Source of the DNA: Capniomyces stellatus
Lineage: Eukaryota > Kickxellomycota > Harpellomycetes > Harpellales > Legeriomycetaceae
DNA: 64,000 bases
Assembly (NCBI GenBank): GCA_001661515.1
Contig: LUVW01000026.1
Span: 47,495-111,494 of the forward strand
Reading direction: 5' to 3'
The notes beneath the pieces were generated by a model. That model ran no database searches and was not told the origin of the DNA. It saw nothing but the letters and a program-made list of their open reading frames with translations. A program made the position numbers and the translations under genes. Positions within the stretch are counted from its first letter, which is position 1, and each line of letters opens with the position of its first letter. This document shows positions 48,026 through 59,051 of this stretch, piece after piece.

Positions 48026-49568
48026 GTTTCTAGCAAAGTGTGTTTTATTATTTTCCTTTTAAAACTGGTTGCTCTACTTGTACACTTTTACTACAAGACG
48101 TTTGTTTTACGTACTTTTTAATATCCGTTGTTGTTTGAAGGTAGGTTTGTTACAGTACAAAACAAAAATGAAGTATAAATAGTACTTTAATAATAATCAG
48201 TTAAAAAAGAGTCGAGTCGAATTTAACAGAATAGAAGTAAATGGAAAAAAAAATGGCAAGGTCTAATTGCGAGTTTAAATATTGGTGTTGAAATGTGCAT
48301 AGTCCAAAATCTGTCAAATGCTTTCTCTACAAATGTAACTTTACTTTTGAGAACTCCAAGATTTAAATTGGCAACATCAAGTGCTGTACTTTTAATGAGA
48401 TGTGGTTGGAATAGAAAGGCAAAAAGTAGGAGCTAACGGCTTACCCAACCCCGTGTGAAACATAAATCTAAACACTTAATTTTCGATTAAGAGTCGTTTC
48501 AAATTCAATTTCAAATTCAAATTCGGCTCTAAATTCAAATAGTGAATTTTATAACATTTAAGGGGGGGTGAAACGCCCGCTTATTTGCGCGCTTTGTGAT
48601 GGGATGATTCAAGCGTTTTAAAACTCTATTGAGGTTTTGGGGGGGGGGGGGGGGTTTTTTTTTTTTTNGGGGGGGGGGGGGTGTTTTTTTTATTATTGCA
48701 ATTTGATTTTATCGAGATTGAATTTGACTTTGAATATTGTAGTTGACGATCCGTTTTCTCAACTTTAGAGTTTGAGATACTTTGTTCAACACGCATGTCA
48801 AACTTTTGATGTACAGATATAAAAGAACGGTGAACAAAAGGTCAGGTCAATGTTTTATCTCTTGATCCAGCCTAGAACGATTCATGGCCTCACAACCCAA
48901 ACATTGCCGATTAATCATGAATATGCTTGCTCTCCAAAGTCAAATCACAATATCGACCAGTAAATATGATTAGCTTGTATTTTATCCCCGCCAGAGCCAT
49001 TTGACTTGTCGTTAGTATAACGGCTGATGGGTTATACCAATATTATACTCCAGCCAATTTGAAGGGCATAGACCAGGTGGTAGTAACAGATCTTAACAGC
49101 GTATCGATTATATGGTTAAAATTTGCATAAATCAAACCAAACCAAACCAAACCAGGACAACAATTTATTTATTTAATACGGTTTAGTAAAGCCCTGATTC
49201 GGCTTGAATCCATATAGTTTGAGAAAACGAGTAAAATTAGATAAAGTGGGAATAATGGTTTAGAGAAATCGCAATCAATTTTACCAGACTGATAGATAGT
49301 AAAAATAAACAAATGTGATTAAAAAGAGTTTAGTTTAGAAACGATAACTAGCAAAAACAGAGATTTAAAATTAGAAAAAAAAAATAAGAAAAAATTGTAC
49401 CTGGGCAAACCCAAAAAGAAAACAAGGCATTTTTTATTTCAACAAATACACCTTTTTATTTAAATAAAACAAAGCCAACGAGGGTCGGATTCAGGATTAC
49501 TGTTCTTGTCCTTTTTTTTTGCTTTACAGTTTATTTTATTAGATTTAAAATCGGAATAATTAGTAAAA
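48026..49568. other. Divergent intergenic region with assembly break
   Basis: Shared 5' region of acyl-CoA oxidase (minus) and the complex I subunit (plus). It contains G16, T13, one N and G13 at 48639-48681. No gene was seen. Confidence 0.55.
48639..48681. other. Homopolymer block with one N (assembly uncertainty)
   Basis: G16 followed by T13, a single N at 48668 and G13. It resembles the poly-C gap at 38695-38744 in reverse orientation, and the sequence here should not be trusted. Confidence 0.9.
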
Positions 49569-51115
49569 ATGAGTATTCTTGGAATTCGAGCATTTCAAAC
49601 AATTAAATCAGGTAAGTAGCCGAGTTTATGATTGCAGATTATCGTCAGAACCACAGCGGTGATATAGTAGATCTACGGTGGGCACTATATGATTCGTGCG
49701 ACTAGTGTTGTTTCTACCAAATCTTTTATTGAATCCAGTGCCATCAGAGTCGCTCAAAAGAAGAGAAGGAGATTTGGTGGTTGGTGGGCAGTAAGAATGA
49801 TACTAATACTTTTGTTATCAACAATAAATGATTAGATCTTGGGCCATCGTTGTTTCGTTCAGGAAAGAGCGTAATTGCCAGCAATGCTTTAAAAGGTAAG
49901 AAAATCAATCCGATGGGAGTAGACAAGAAGAGGCGATTAAGATTGGAGATGGGTTTATGGGAAATTGTTGGAAATTTGGCTCAAGAGTGTAATAGTAAAA
50001 CTGATCCAGATGCGAGCTTTTTTTTATTTTTAAAAATAAGCTTTGAGCGCAGGGCTTGAAGAATCTTTGGTTTCTCCATACAAATAAAAAGGTGGGGGGA
50101 TTTGGGAGATTTTTGTAGGAATAAAAATTAAATAACGCGGAATGAATATGCTGACATGCGATTTTATAGCTACAACTTTACAATCCAAAAGGTTCAAGTC
50201 ATCAGGAGGCTCCTTGACAGTGAAAACAAATGATGAAATCATTAATAATCCAAACAGCGCAGCAGGTAAATTATAGGCAGTATTCTGAAAACAGAATAGG
50301 ATCTAATTGTTGCTTGCCACAACTTTTTATTTTATTTTATATTTCTTTGCCTCGATTTCCAGAGTTTAAATGTGCGACAAGACATGGTTTAACCTAGATA
50401 TAAATATTTGTATGGAGCGGCATAAGGGCGTGATGAGCAAAAGAAAATAAAGTAAAATGAGATGTGGAAATAAGAAAAAGAAAAGATAGATGGGCTATAA
50501 TGATAAACACCTAACCGAGCTATGCTTGTACTTAATAATTTTTGTAAAACTTGAGTAGAGTATGTGTTCACATCGCTTGACAAGATCTATAACTGGGCGT
50601 TTACAGCTTCAACATGGCCAGTGACTTTTGGACTTGCTTGTTGTGCGGTGGAGATGATGCACATGGCAGCAGCAAGATACGATCAGGATCGTGTGGGTAT
50701 TGTGTTCAGAGCGACCCCACGTCAGTCAGATGTCATGATTGTTGCAGGTACACTCACAAACAAAATGGCACCAGCGCTCCGTCGTGTGTACGATCAAGTA
50801 AGTGGAATGTTTCGCTCTGTATATCTTTACTTTGCATTTAATACTGGTATTATCAAGTGCTAAACACAAAATGCAATTCAACTGAAATAGACTCCTGAAC
50901 CACGTTGGGTGATTTCTATGGGATCTTGCGCTAACGGTGGTGGATACTACCACTACTCGTACTCGGTGGTTCGTGGCTGTGATCGAGTTGTCCCTGTAGA
51001 TGTATATGTCCCAGGATGTCCACCAACCGCTGAGGCACTGTTTTATGGGGTATTGCAACTCCAGAAAAAGATCAAGCGCAACAGAGTCACCACAATGTGG
51101 TACCGTAAATACTAA
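49569..51115 (+). CDS. NDUFS7: NADH:ubiquinone oxidoreductase 20 kDa (PSST) subunit
   Basis: Five exons, 49569-49611, 49863-49895, 50170-50265, 50559-50797 and 50891-51115, give 211 aa; all introns are GT-AG. This peripheral-arm subunit of mitochondrial complex I carries Fe-S cluster N2 and contacts ubiquinone. Exons 1-3 encode a basic, Ser-rich mitochondrial presequence ([20 protein letters not shown]). The mature part is strongly conserved: [16 protein letters not shown] with the paired Cys, [40 protein letters not shown] and [17 protein letters not shown], which supply the N2 cysteines. It ends in [18 protein letters not shown]. Nuclear coding and the presequence show it is not the mitochondrial genome copy. 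Exons 1 and 2 are only 43 and 33 bases. Identity is very secure. Confidence 0.97.
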
Positions 51116-51799
51116 AACCCACTCTGATAAAACAAGCATTCCAACTAAACTAAATCTATTCTCTACTATTTTATTTTATTTTATTCCTCTACCCTCTAAC
51201 CCTTTATAGTACAAAGTCTTTGCTACTTTTTTTTTCTTTTACTCTCAGCTGGTGTTTCTTTTTATTGCTTTTAAAAAAACCCCTAAACATGGAATTTGGG
51301 CTAGAAAGGCTCTTTGTACAAATGGGTTTTATGAAATAATCTATATAACATTCAATCGATTAACCCGGAAATGGTGCTGTGCTTTTTGCTTTTTTTTTTT
51401 TTTTTGCAAAGTGACAAAGGCATAGCCTATGTTTACAGTGGTATTCTTGACTTGGCTTTTGGATACCTTTTGGATTTCACCAGAGAACAATCCCTATTAC
51501 AACGTTTAGTCAATTTGCTTTAAGTTGGAAAGTCACAGTCAGCCCCCTCCCACCTCTCCCAAAAAAATAGCAAAAATACGATTCAAAGCATAATTTCCTC
51601 GCTAAATAACACCAATACAGACTGAATATTGGGAAACCTACATGTAATCAATGTGCCTTGATACGTGTACTCTCTCAGTTATTATCTGGTCCCAATACAT
51701 CTCTATATTAATAATACACAAATGCATCAAGTGGGTTCCAAACATTCCGAATAATAAAGCAAATTACGTTTTAATGGTATACTTGAAGCGTGCAGGTGC
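51116..51799. other. Convergent intergenic region
   Basis: 3' flanks of the complex I gene and of the RAD51-family gene. No gene is evident. GAATG|GTAAGC at the end of the last called RAD51-family exon could be a donor leading to one more exon in this stretch. Confidence 0.5.
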
Positions 51800-53679
51800 T
51801 TACCATTCAGAGAAGTGAGGGGTTGCTGGGTGTTCGGAGGCCCAGTTTGGGTTTTTGCATGGTTTGTAACCAAAATCTAGCGTATTCACCATAAAAAACA
51901 TCTTGTTACATCTAGTAGCAGTAAAAAGCAAATCCGCACTTTGTGCATACTTTTGTTCGTATTGTGCGTTTCGTGCAGACCATTGGCCTGTGGGGGGGGG
52001 GGAGTTGGATATAGGTTGTTTAGACAAAACCCAGGGAAACCAATCAATGCCAGATACCCAAACACCAACAGGACCAAATATACCTAAAATATTAATTTCT
52101 AAAAAAAAAAAAAAAACCGTAACATGGAAAAAAAAACAATCTTACAATAATTTTAAACTCCTTTGAAATTCGTTCCAGTTGGTAGATGATATCAATGATG
52201 GGCGGAGACCCCTGTCCTTTGCCTTTATTTGACCCAAAAGCCCTTAGTATAGTGTTGGGGTTATCAATAACCAAAGCCCTGATCTGTTGTTTGGAAGTCA
52301 TAAAAGCGCGTTATTCTTTTAATCAAGTATCTGCAAACACCAATGTTGACAGTAAGCATATCAGTCTGAATAAGAAGAAGAAGAAAAAAAAAATCTCAAC
52401 AGTTTCCAGCATTCTAGATGAAATTGAAATATATATATATACATGTATTTCCGTTCTTTTACCTTGTTTGGTTCAAAGTCCTCAAAGGGCCATTGAAATA
52501 GCGCTGCAACAAGCTCAGTTGGCGAAAATACGCGAAGGTAGTGTATACGACTTAATGCCTCGCTGTGTTCTTCGTCAGATAGCCCTACTTGTCCAATTTT
52601 CAAAAGTCACACCCAATTAGCAACAATGCAAACCAGTACGCTAAGCTGTACATTGCTATTCAAATAATTTACCTCTTAAACGGGTCATACAAACATTTTT
52701 CAGTCCTTTAGATGTAAAGTCGCCCTCCGTGTCTAAATGCATAAAACCACAAGCCCGCCATTAATCACCAGTTAAATCGGCGTTGGGGCACACAATGCCA
52801 AAACATGATAAAGCCAAATATAAAGCCGACTTGCCTATATACAAAACATCAATCCCCTCTCCCCCAACCGTCTTGGGTTTTGCAAGGTTTGCCACAATGT
52901 TTGTGCTATTCACAATATAATAAAGTTCACTTTACAAGTTGAAGATCATTTGCTTAATTCTAAACACCGCCACATCCCAACTTATTTTCTTGCATTTTGC
53001 TTTTTCTTCTTGCCTTTGCCAAATAATGAAATACCAATTATATCTAAATTGCGTTGTACCATAGCAGTGTTTTCCCGCTCCCATTATCGCCAAATATCTC
53101 TACAATCGAGTTTTTAGGAAGACCTTTGCCCTTGAATAACACGTCGAGTTCGGGTATATCGATTTGTACCCCTTCTAAGTCCTGCTCCATGTACCTTAAA
53201 ATGTCAAATCCCGAATATATCGGCCTATTTTTATGTGCATTGCCGGTTCTTTGATATTCTTTATACATATACACACATATATATATATATAAACAATTTA
53301 TTAATGAAACACTCCAATTGACTCATTGTTGGAATTGTAATTGGAATACGTACCTCTTGGTGTTAACCAGGCTGTCTAATGTGTTTAGCTCAGCTTCATT
53401 GAATTTCTTGAGAACTATATTTTTATTTTTACACGGATTTACAGCAAAGTCTAGTTTATAATTTATATTTTTACTTTAAGAACACTAATGTGTAGTCTCT
53501 AACGGCTGTTATAGCGTTGGTAAGGGGTACAATACCGCGTTACCTATATTTTTTAAACTAAATGCAAGCTTTAGGTCGCCGATTGTGCGAATTCCATTTA
53601 GAAATAGTCTTGAGCGAATGTATTCTGGAATGTCCAAGGTCAGCACAGAGCGGAAATTCGGCGCTACAACTTTGGACAT
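51800..53679 (-). CDS. RAD51-family recombinase paralogue
   Basis: Exons solved in phase: 53679-53544, 53414-53354, 53224-53060, 52905-52835, 52732-52673, 52587-52463 and 52283-52146 (252 codons). A last exon runs to about 51800. The N-terminus (LDIPEYIRSRLFLNGIRTIG) is the helical domain of RAD51 paralogues. Then come IPELDVLFKGKGLPKNSIVE, Walker A GDNGSGKT, VLYIDTEGDFTSKGLKNVCM and a Walker B-like RALVIDNP. Paralogues of this type assist homologous recombination; whether it is the XRCC2, RAD51D or RAD57 counterpart is unclear. Exon 4 ends in a GC donor. The exon 3 acceptor could be AATAG at 53225 or CAAAG at 53249; both keep phase. Exon 7 ends in phase 0, but the conserved-looking C-terminal frame needs phase 1. 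A C11 run (51992-52002) lies inside that exon, so an indel or sequence error is possible. Confidence 0.85.
52733..52834 (-). other. GC-AG intron in RAD51-family gene, 102 bases
   Basis: On the minus strand the donor reads ATAG|GCAAGT and the acceptor ATTTAG. The join of G and AC gives Asp in VLYIDTEGDF, as expected for this ATPase family. The GT four bases further would put the next exon out of frame. Confidence 0.85.
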
Positions 53680-54704
53680 ACTTTTTTACTTTATAGTTAT
53701 CTATTATTGTCAATATCCTTGTAATTTGGGTTTTGTTTTATCAAACACTTTTACAATGTTTTCACTTGGCCGATTATGTTTTGGTTTTTTTTTAATGCTA
53801 CAATAGGCTGTACATTATCGTTTTTTTTAAATTGCTTCTTCACTTGGTGTCTAACATTGACAATGCGCCGTTAATTCCAACAACCAGGTTTAAGAAGTTT
53901 CGAAAACACACGTCGTTTAACACTATTTGTTTGATTTATTTGACTTAATACCGTTTTTATTTTTATTTTTTTTGATTTAATACCATTTTTATTTTGGACT
54001 AAAGCCAATATAATTCAAGAAGGTAAACATAAATAAATCCAAAAATAACAATAAAATTTCAGATAGGTAGAATTTTATTACGATCGATTGGTTTTTCTAT
54101 CCAGCACTCGGCTATTTCGATTAAAAATAACTTTGCCAAATTGTCCACAGTTTAAAAAAAAAAAGCGTCAACAATTTGACCTGCATCACTGACAGGCGAT
54201 TAATTATAACGCGCAGGATAGCCCAATTAAAAAAGGTTGTTAGTACTATGATATTTACCAATTCTGCTCTTTTTTATTCCAAATGTTGATTCTTGGAGAA
54301 TCAGCTGGCCAAACCAATATCAAGTAAAGAGAGTGTATACAGTTTAAGACAGTCCCTTGTTTTATTACAGCACAGTTATAGAGCTGGAATCGATACCGAC
54401 CTATCAGTTTACTACTTTATAACTCGTACATTCTATTTTATACCAAACTGGAATAGGTTAGAATTTAGATTTAACATTACTCTTGCAAGTGTTATTTACT
54501 TTTTATTAACTTATTAACTTATTCTCTTAGTATTTTTTTTTTTTTTTTTTAGTTATTATTATCTTATTTACTTATTCACTTAGTATCTTATTATTTTGTT
54601 TACTTAGTCTCTGGGCCATATATCGATATATCCCAAACTAGATTTGTATACACCTATATATTATTCAAAGATTCCCGGCTTGAATTTTCTACAGCCAATT
54701 TAGT
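53680..54704. other. Divergent intergenic region
   Basis: Shared upstream region of the RAD51-family gene and the PHP-domain gene. AT-rich with long T runs near 54532-54550. No gene was recognised. Confidence 0.55.
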
Positions 54705-56324
54705 ATGGAGGAGGTTAAAACAAGCGGTATTATAGGTGTCGAGAACGGGTTTCGGGGAAATTCTCAAAATGGGACCACTAATTGGAAACTCAGAGTCAGA
54801 AGTTACCTTAAAGGATTATTTTTTAGGGCACTGACTACTCTTGTTTTTATAGCGATAGCTATTGGAGTCATAATATCTGCTGGACAAGAATTGGATTCTT
54901 CAAAATACGACTACTCGAAATCAAAATTCCCATGGAAGTACGACCCCAGAACAGAGCTCACACCATACGACAACTTTGGAGAGTATAATGTGCTGTTTGA
55001 TTCACATTCACATACTACAGATTCTGACGGCAGCTTATCGCCTGAGCAGCTGATTGACAGGGCCATAAGTAAATACTTTTATTTGTTCAACTTGTAATAT
55101 CGATGCTAGCCAACTCGTTTAAACAGTTTATGTTGAACAAATACATTATTAGGCAACGGATACAATGCCATTGCAGTTACAGACCACCAAACAGTCTCAG
55201 GTGGACTCAAAGCAGAGAAATACGCATTGGTAAATTACACCATCAACATTTGCTATAACTAATGTATCTCCATTGCACTATTGTGTTAAATGTCTTTCTA
55301 ATAGTTTTCTTAGTTTTTGGGGTACTGTGTTGCTTGTTGTTGCAGAATGTGTAATGTGTTGGCACAATAAACACGCAGACTATATAACTTATATGTTGCC
55401 CATGTCAATGTAGGAAAAGTACCCGGGGAAAATCATAGTTTTACCTGGAATGGAGTACACGTAAATATCTGAGCGATTTATATATATCTTGAACGATCAT
55501 TGTTGATTTCTAACTATCCTGTTCCTGTCTAAGCCGGTCACGGTTAAAGGATTAACATGGTGGGTGTATCGTGTGAAAATATAAATCATAGGTGCTGCAG
55601 AATTCACATGAACCTGATAAACATAAACGAGACAGTCAAAGTAGAAAAAGATTTTCCTACAAACCAAGACCTTAAGGCAGTGATTGACAGAGTGCACCAG
55701 ATGGGCGGTATTGCAATTGTGAACCATATCTGGTGGTCACAGGCTATTAATCCAAGTATAAATGCGCCAACGATGACCAACCATCCAACGTATGGGCAAT
55801 TACTTGAAATGGGCGTGGATGGGTTTGAGGTGGTAAACCAAAACATTTTTGACCTTCCAACTTATCAGTTTGTTAAAGCTAACTCCGACAAGCTGGTTGG
55901 TGTTGCTGGTAGCGACACACATTATCCAGAAGTTGCATATGCTTGGACCATTATGAATGCTAAGGAATTTTCTAAAAATGGGATTATTGAGCAGCTGAAA
56001 GCTAGAAAAACGTCTTTTTTGTTTAACCCCACCGGAACTGTGCATTTGACCGAAGCGCCGATATCCAACAATTACTACAGATACTATTTAATAACCAATT
56101 TTGTCAACTACCTTAAAGCATTTCGATTCTATACTCACGGAACCTACTCATTCAGAGGCTCTTTCTGTCACCCTTCAAAAACCGTGATCTACAACCGGAT
56201 GATAGGCTGGGCGGTGTTGTACCTTATTTTCCTCTTTGCCTTATTTGAAGCCGTCAGAGGTGCCATACTCGGTGTTAGATACGCAGTTATGAAGTATATC
56301 GTAAAAAGGAATATCATCCACTAA
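54705..56324 (+). CDS. Membrane-anchored PHP-domain metal-dependent phosphoesterase
   Basis: Four exons, 54705-55068, 55153-55229, 55414-55460 and 55592-56324, give 406 aa. PHP domains are polynuclear metal phosphoesterases. Metal-binding segments are complete: FDSHSHTTDSDGSLSPEQLI (His101, His103), AIAVTDHQTVSGGL, VLPGMEYTCCRIHMNL, GGIAIVNHIWW and GVAGSDTHYPEVAYAW. A membrane segment lies at about residues 41-60 ahead of the domain, and a second hydrophobic stretch (AVLYLIFLFALFEAVRGAIL) near the C-terminus. The catalytic domain is thus held between two membrane anchors. No polymerase or exonuclease domain is attached, so it is not a DNA polymerase PHP module. Substrate unknown. All introns are GT-AG and phase-consistent. 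Confidence 0.9.
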
Positions 56325-56652
56325 CCAAAATAAGATGGTCACTTTTGTATAGTTTTTCACCAATTTTCTACTAATTATATTCCATACTTGTGTAATTTAT
56401 TATCAGCGTAAAAAAAAATAATCCAGTATTTAGTGATACTAAATGCTTATCGTTGCCGCTTCTCGTTCTCGATTCTGGTTTTGTTTTATTGTTTATTACG
56501 ATCACCCGTCTTTAAAGTAGAAGAAAAAAAGTGTAAAAGCCAAAACATTCATATAGAATTATAGTGCAAAAATCGAAATTAAAAAGTTAATCGACACAGG
56601 AGCTACTTGACTTGGATGGCAGTGTCAATTAACAATAAATATCGGTGGCTTT
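56325..56652. other. Convergent intergenic region
   Basis: About 330 bases between the stops of the PHP-domain and USP-like genes. No gene was seen. Confidence 0.6.
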
Positions 56653-57857
56653 TTATTGAGGAAACACGTTCAGAACTTGGTCTTCGATTTCTGGGCCTCT
56701 GATCATGATAATTGGACATGCCGACTCACGTGTCAGCTTTTCAGCCCAGTTTGAAGTGAATGTCCTATTAGTGCAGCAGCTCAATTATTTTATATATCGC
56801 TTGAGACAAAAAACATTCACCAGCAAAGCACACTAAAAATCACCGACAAGAATGTTGTTTTATATATATATATTGACTCATTCAGTACAAACACAAATGG
56901 TGCTACATACCTCTCAATGACACCCATTTCTGGGACTTGGCAAATTGCTATCTGAGCCTTGTGGTCATCAATGAAGCTTGTGGGCTCTACATTGTTTCCG
57001 ACTTGTACATCAACCGAGGAGGAGACCTATATTGTTCAGCCAGTAGTATTATCAAATTAGTGGTGTTTCCTGCTGCATCCAACCCCACTTAAAAAGAACG
57101 AAATAACCATTCGTTGTCAGAACTTTAAGGACTTACACCGATTTTGTACAGCTCCTGCGAAATCTTTTTAAGCTCGCTTTCAATGACTTCCTATTGATCC
57201 AAGTTGTAAGTTCCAAAATTGATTTTAGCTAAATGTATATCTTGGTCACAAACCATCGAAAAACACATACAGAGAGATAGTGCTATTCAGCTTAAATACC
57301 TTTTTGTCAATCTTTTTTTCCTCCTCAGTAAAAAGGCCTATTAGGTTCAGAAAAGACAGAGCAGCAACGTATTATTAAGTAGGTCCAGAAAAACTTAGAA
57401 AAGGGCTTAAAAGTTCATTCATACATAAATCCAGTTAAATTGTAAAAAAAAAGGCCAAGAGGAGAAACTATGTGTTTCTTACTGTTAATCATCTCGGAGA
57501 TAACAGCAGGGTCAAGCGCCTTGTCGAAAACAGTACACGCCAAAAATACGTGGTCCGAGTCTTTCCTAATGATATTCTCAACGGCCCTAGAATAAAAATA
57601 TATTTTAAAAGTTCAATAGTAGTACAAGTACGCATAGGCATGTTGTGCTTTAAATGACTCGAAATTGTGCCAAATCAGCCAGCTTGACCCGGCTTGAAAT
57701 GTAACGCTTACCAAGCAGTTAGCTTGAGAGCTGATTTGACCTTGTTTCCATAAGCTTCGGTTTGTTGATCTTCAAGGCTTGTTGGAGCCAAATTGTCAGA
57801 GTTGAAAATAATAACAACCTTGCGTCTGAGGGATAGTGGTATTTTGTTGTCAGCCAT
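56653..57857 (-). CDS. Universal-stress-protein-like small protein
   Basis: Six exons, 57857-57712, 57586-57483, 57337-57300, 57190-57137, 57026-56911 and 56764-56653, total 570 bases and 189 aa, with phase intact. The order of predicted strands and helices resembles the USP/UspA nucleotide-binding alpha/beta fold. It runs KVVIIFN, a long helix (SALKLTAWAVENIIRKDSDH), VFLACTVFDKA, a helical linker (FTEEEKKIDKKEVIESELKK), VSSSVDVQVGN, AQIAICQVPEMG and finally WAEKLTRESACPIIMIRG. The closing segment matches the USP pattern of a helix followed by CPVxxV. The ATP-binding G-2x-G-9x-G motif is not evident, so this may be a non-ATP-binding type. I recognise the fold pattern, not a specific orthologue. 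Exons are unusually small (38 and 54 bases for two of them). Confidence 0.75.
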
Positions 57858-59051
57858 TGTGAAAAATATAATAAAATTAGAGTATATTAATTTACTAAAG
57901 CAAATTGGGTATTCTTTATTTCTTTTTATACAGTTTTACTATTTTACAGCTTTTAATATAAAGTGTTAAAGCCAAGAGAAAAAGTGCCGAGCTAAATTGG
58001 TTAGTTAAATACAATGTTATTCAAGTTTGTTATATACAATATAGTTTTGGTTTTGAGATAATTTGAACTTTGCAAACGAAAAAAGAAGAAAAAAAAATGT
58101 TGGATTCATCAATCTACTTTGCCAGACACAGTTAAATAGACTTGAATCGACTGGAGTAAGAGCCTCGAAACAAATTCCTGTAGGTTTTTCCAATCACGAG
58201 ATGAATTAGAGTTTATTCGTTTGAAAGCATAAATTCAGTTATAAGCCATTTTCTTCCTTATTACTCGCTGCTTTTTTAGGAACAGTGTATTTTATCACCA
58301 AGTTGATTTTATGTTTAGCTTGCTATTTATGCGATTTGACTATTAATCAAGTTTGGGTTAAATTAAGATTGCCCAAGTATTTATTCGCTGTTAAATCAAG
58401 TCGTTTATTTCTTATTGGTGTTTATGAATATCTTTATTTACTTAACACCTTTTGAAGCGATAAAAAAAGATAGACTGAGGTTGTTATACAATACAACATA
58501 GTGTTTAGTACTGATTAGAGTGGTTGCTATAGGGTGGGTTAGTATGTAAAGGAGGGACTGCATTGAAAAAGATCAGCTGTTTGCTGGTCTCCCAATACTT
58601 TTTATTGTGTTTTACGCTTTACACACTGCAGCAAAACTATTAGCTTTCTACAACAGAAATAGAACCACAACCAAACGAAGCCGAAACAAAAAAGGCTAGC
58701 AAACATTGAAAAGTAACAGAAAGTAAGCTTTTTATTTGTGTTTCAAGAATGGGAAAAATCATGAAAGGCAAAAAGTATGAAAGGCAAAAAGTATGAAAGG
58801 CAGAAAGTATGAAAGACAAAATTGCTAGAATTTTGCCATTTTATTGAGAAATAAAGAGCAGAAACACTAGTTTAGGGCTCTGTAGCCAATTGGCGTAAAT
58901 GCAAACAAACAGAAACATCAACATCAGAATACCCAACAAACATTTGAATAGTATACCCCCATCGTCCTCTCTAAAAAAAACCCAACCTGCTTTGTATGTA
59001 GGATCGAGCAGATCAGCATTTTTAGGACGCGGGTGTGTGTTGTAGTGGTTA
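57858..59051. other. Intergenic region
   Basis: 5' flank of the USP-like gene and 3' flank of the ankyrin gene, both minus strand. A 16-base tandem repeat lies at 58760-58822. No gene was seen. Confidence 0.55.
58760..58822. repeat. 16-base repeat, unit ATGAAAGGCAAAAAGT
   Basis: Nearly four copies with a few substitutions, about 240 bases past the stop of the ankyrin gene. Confidence 0.85.
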
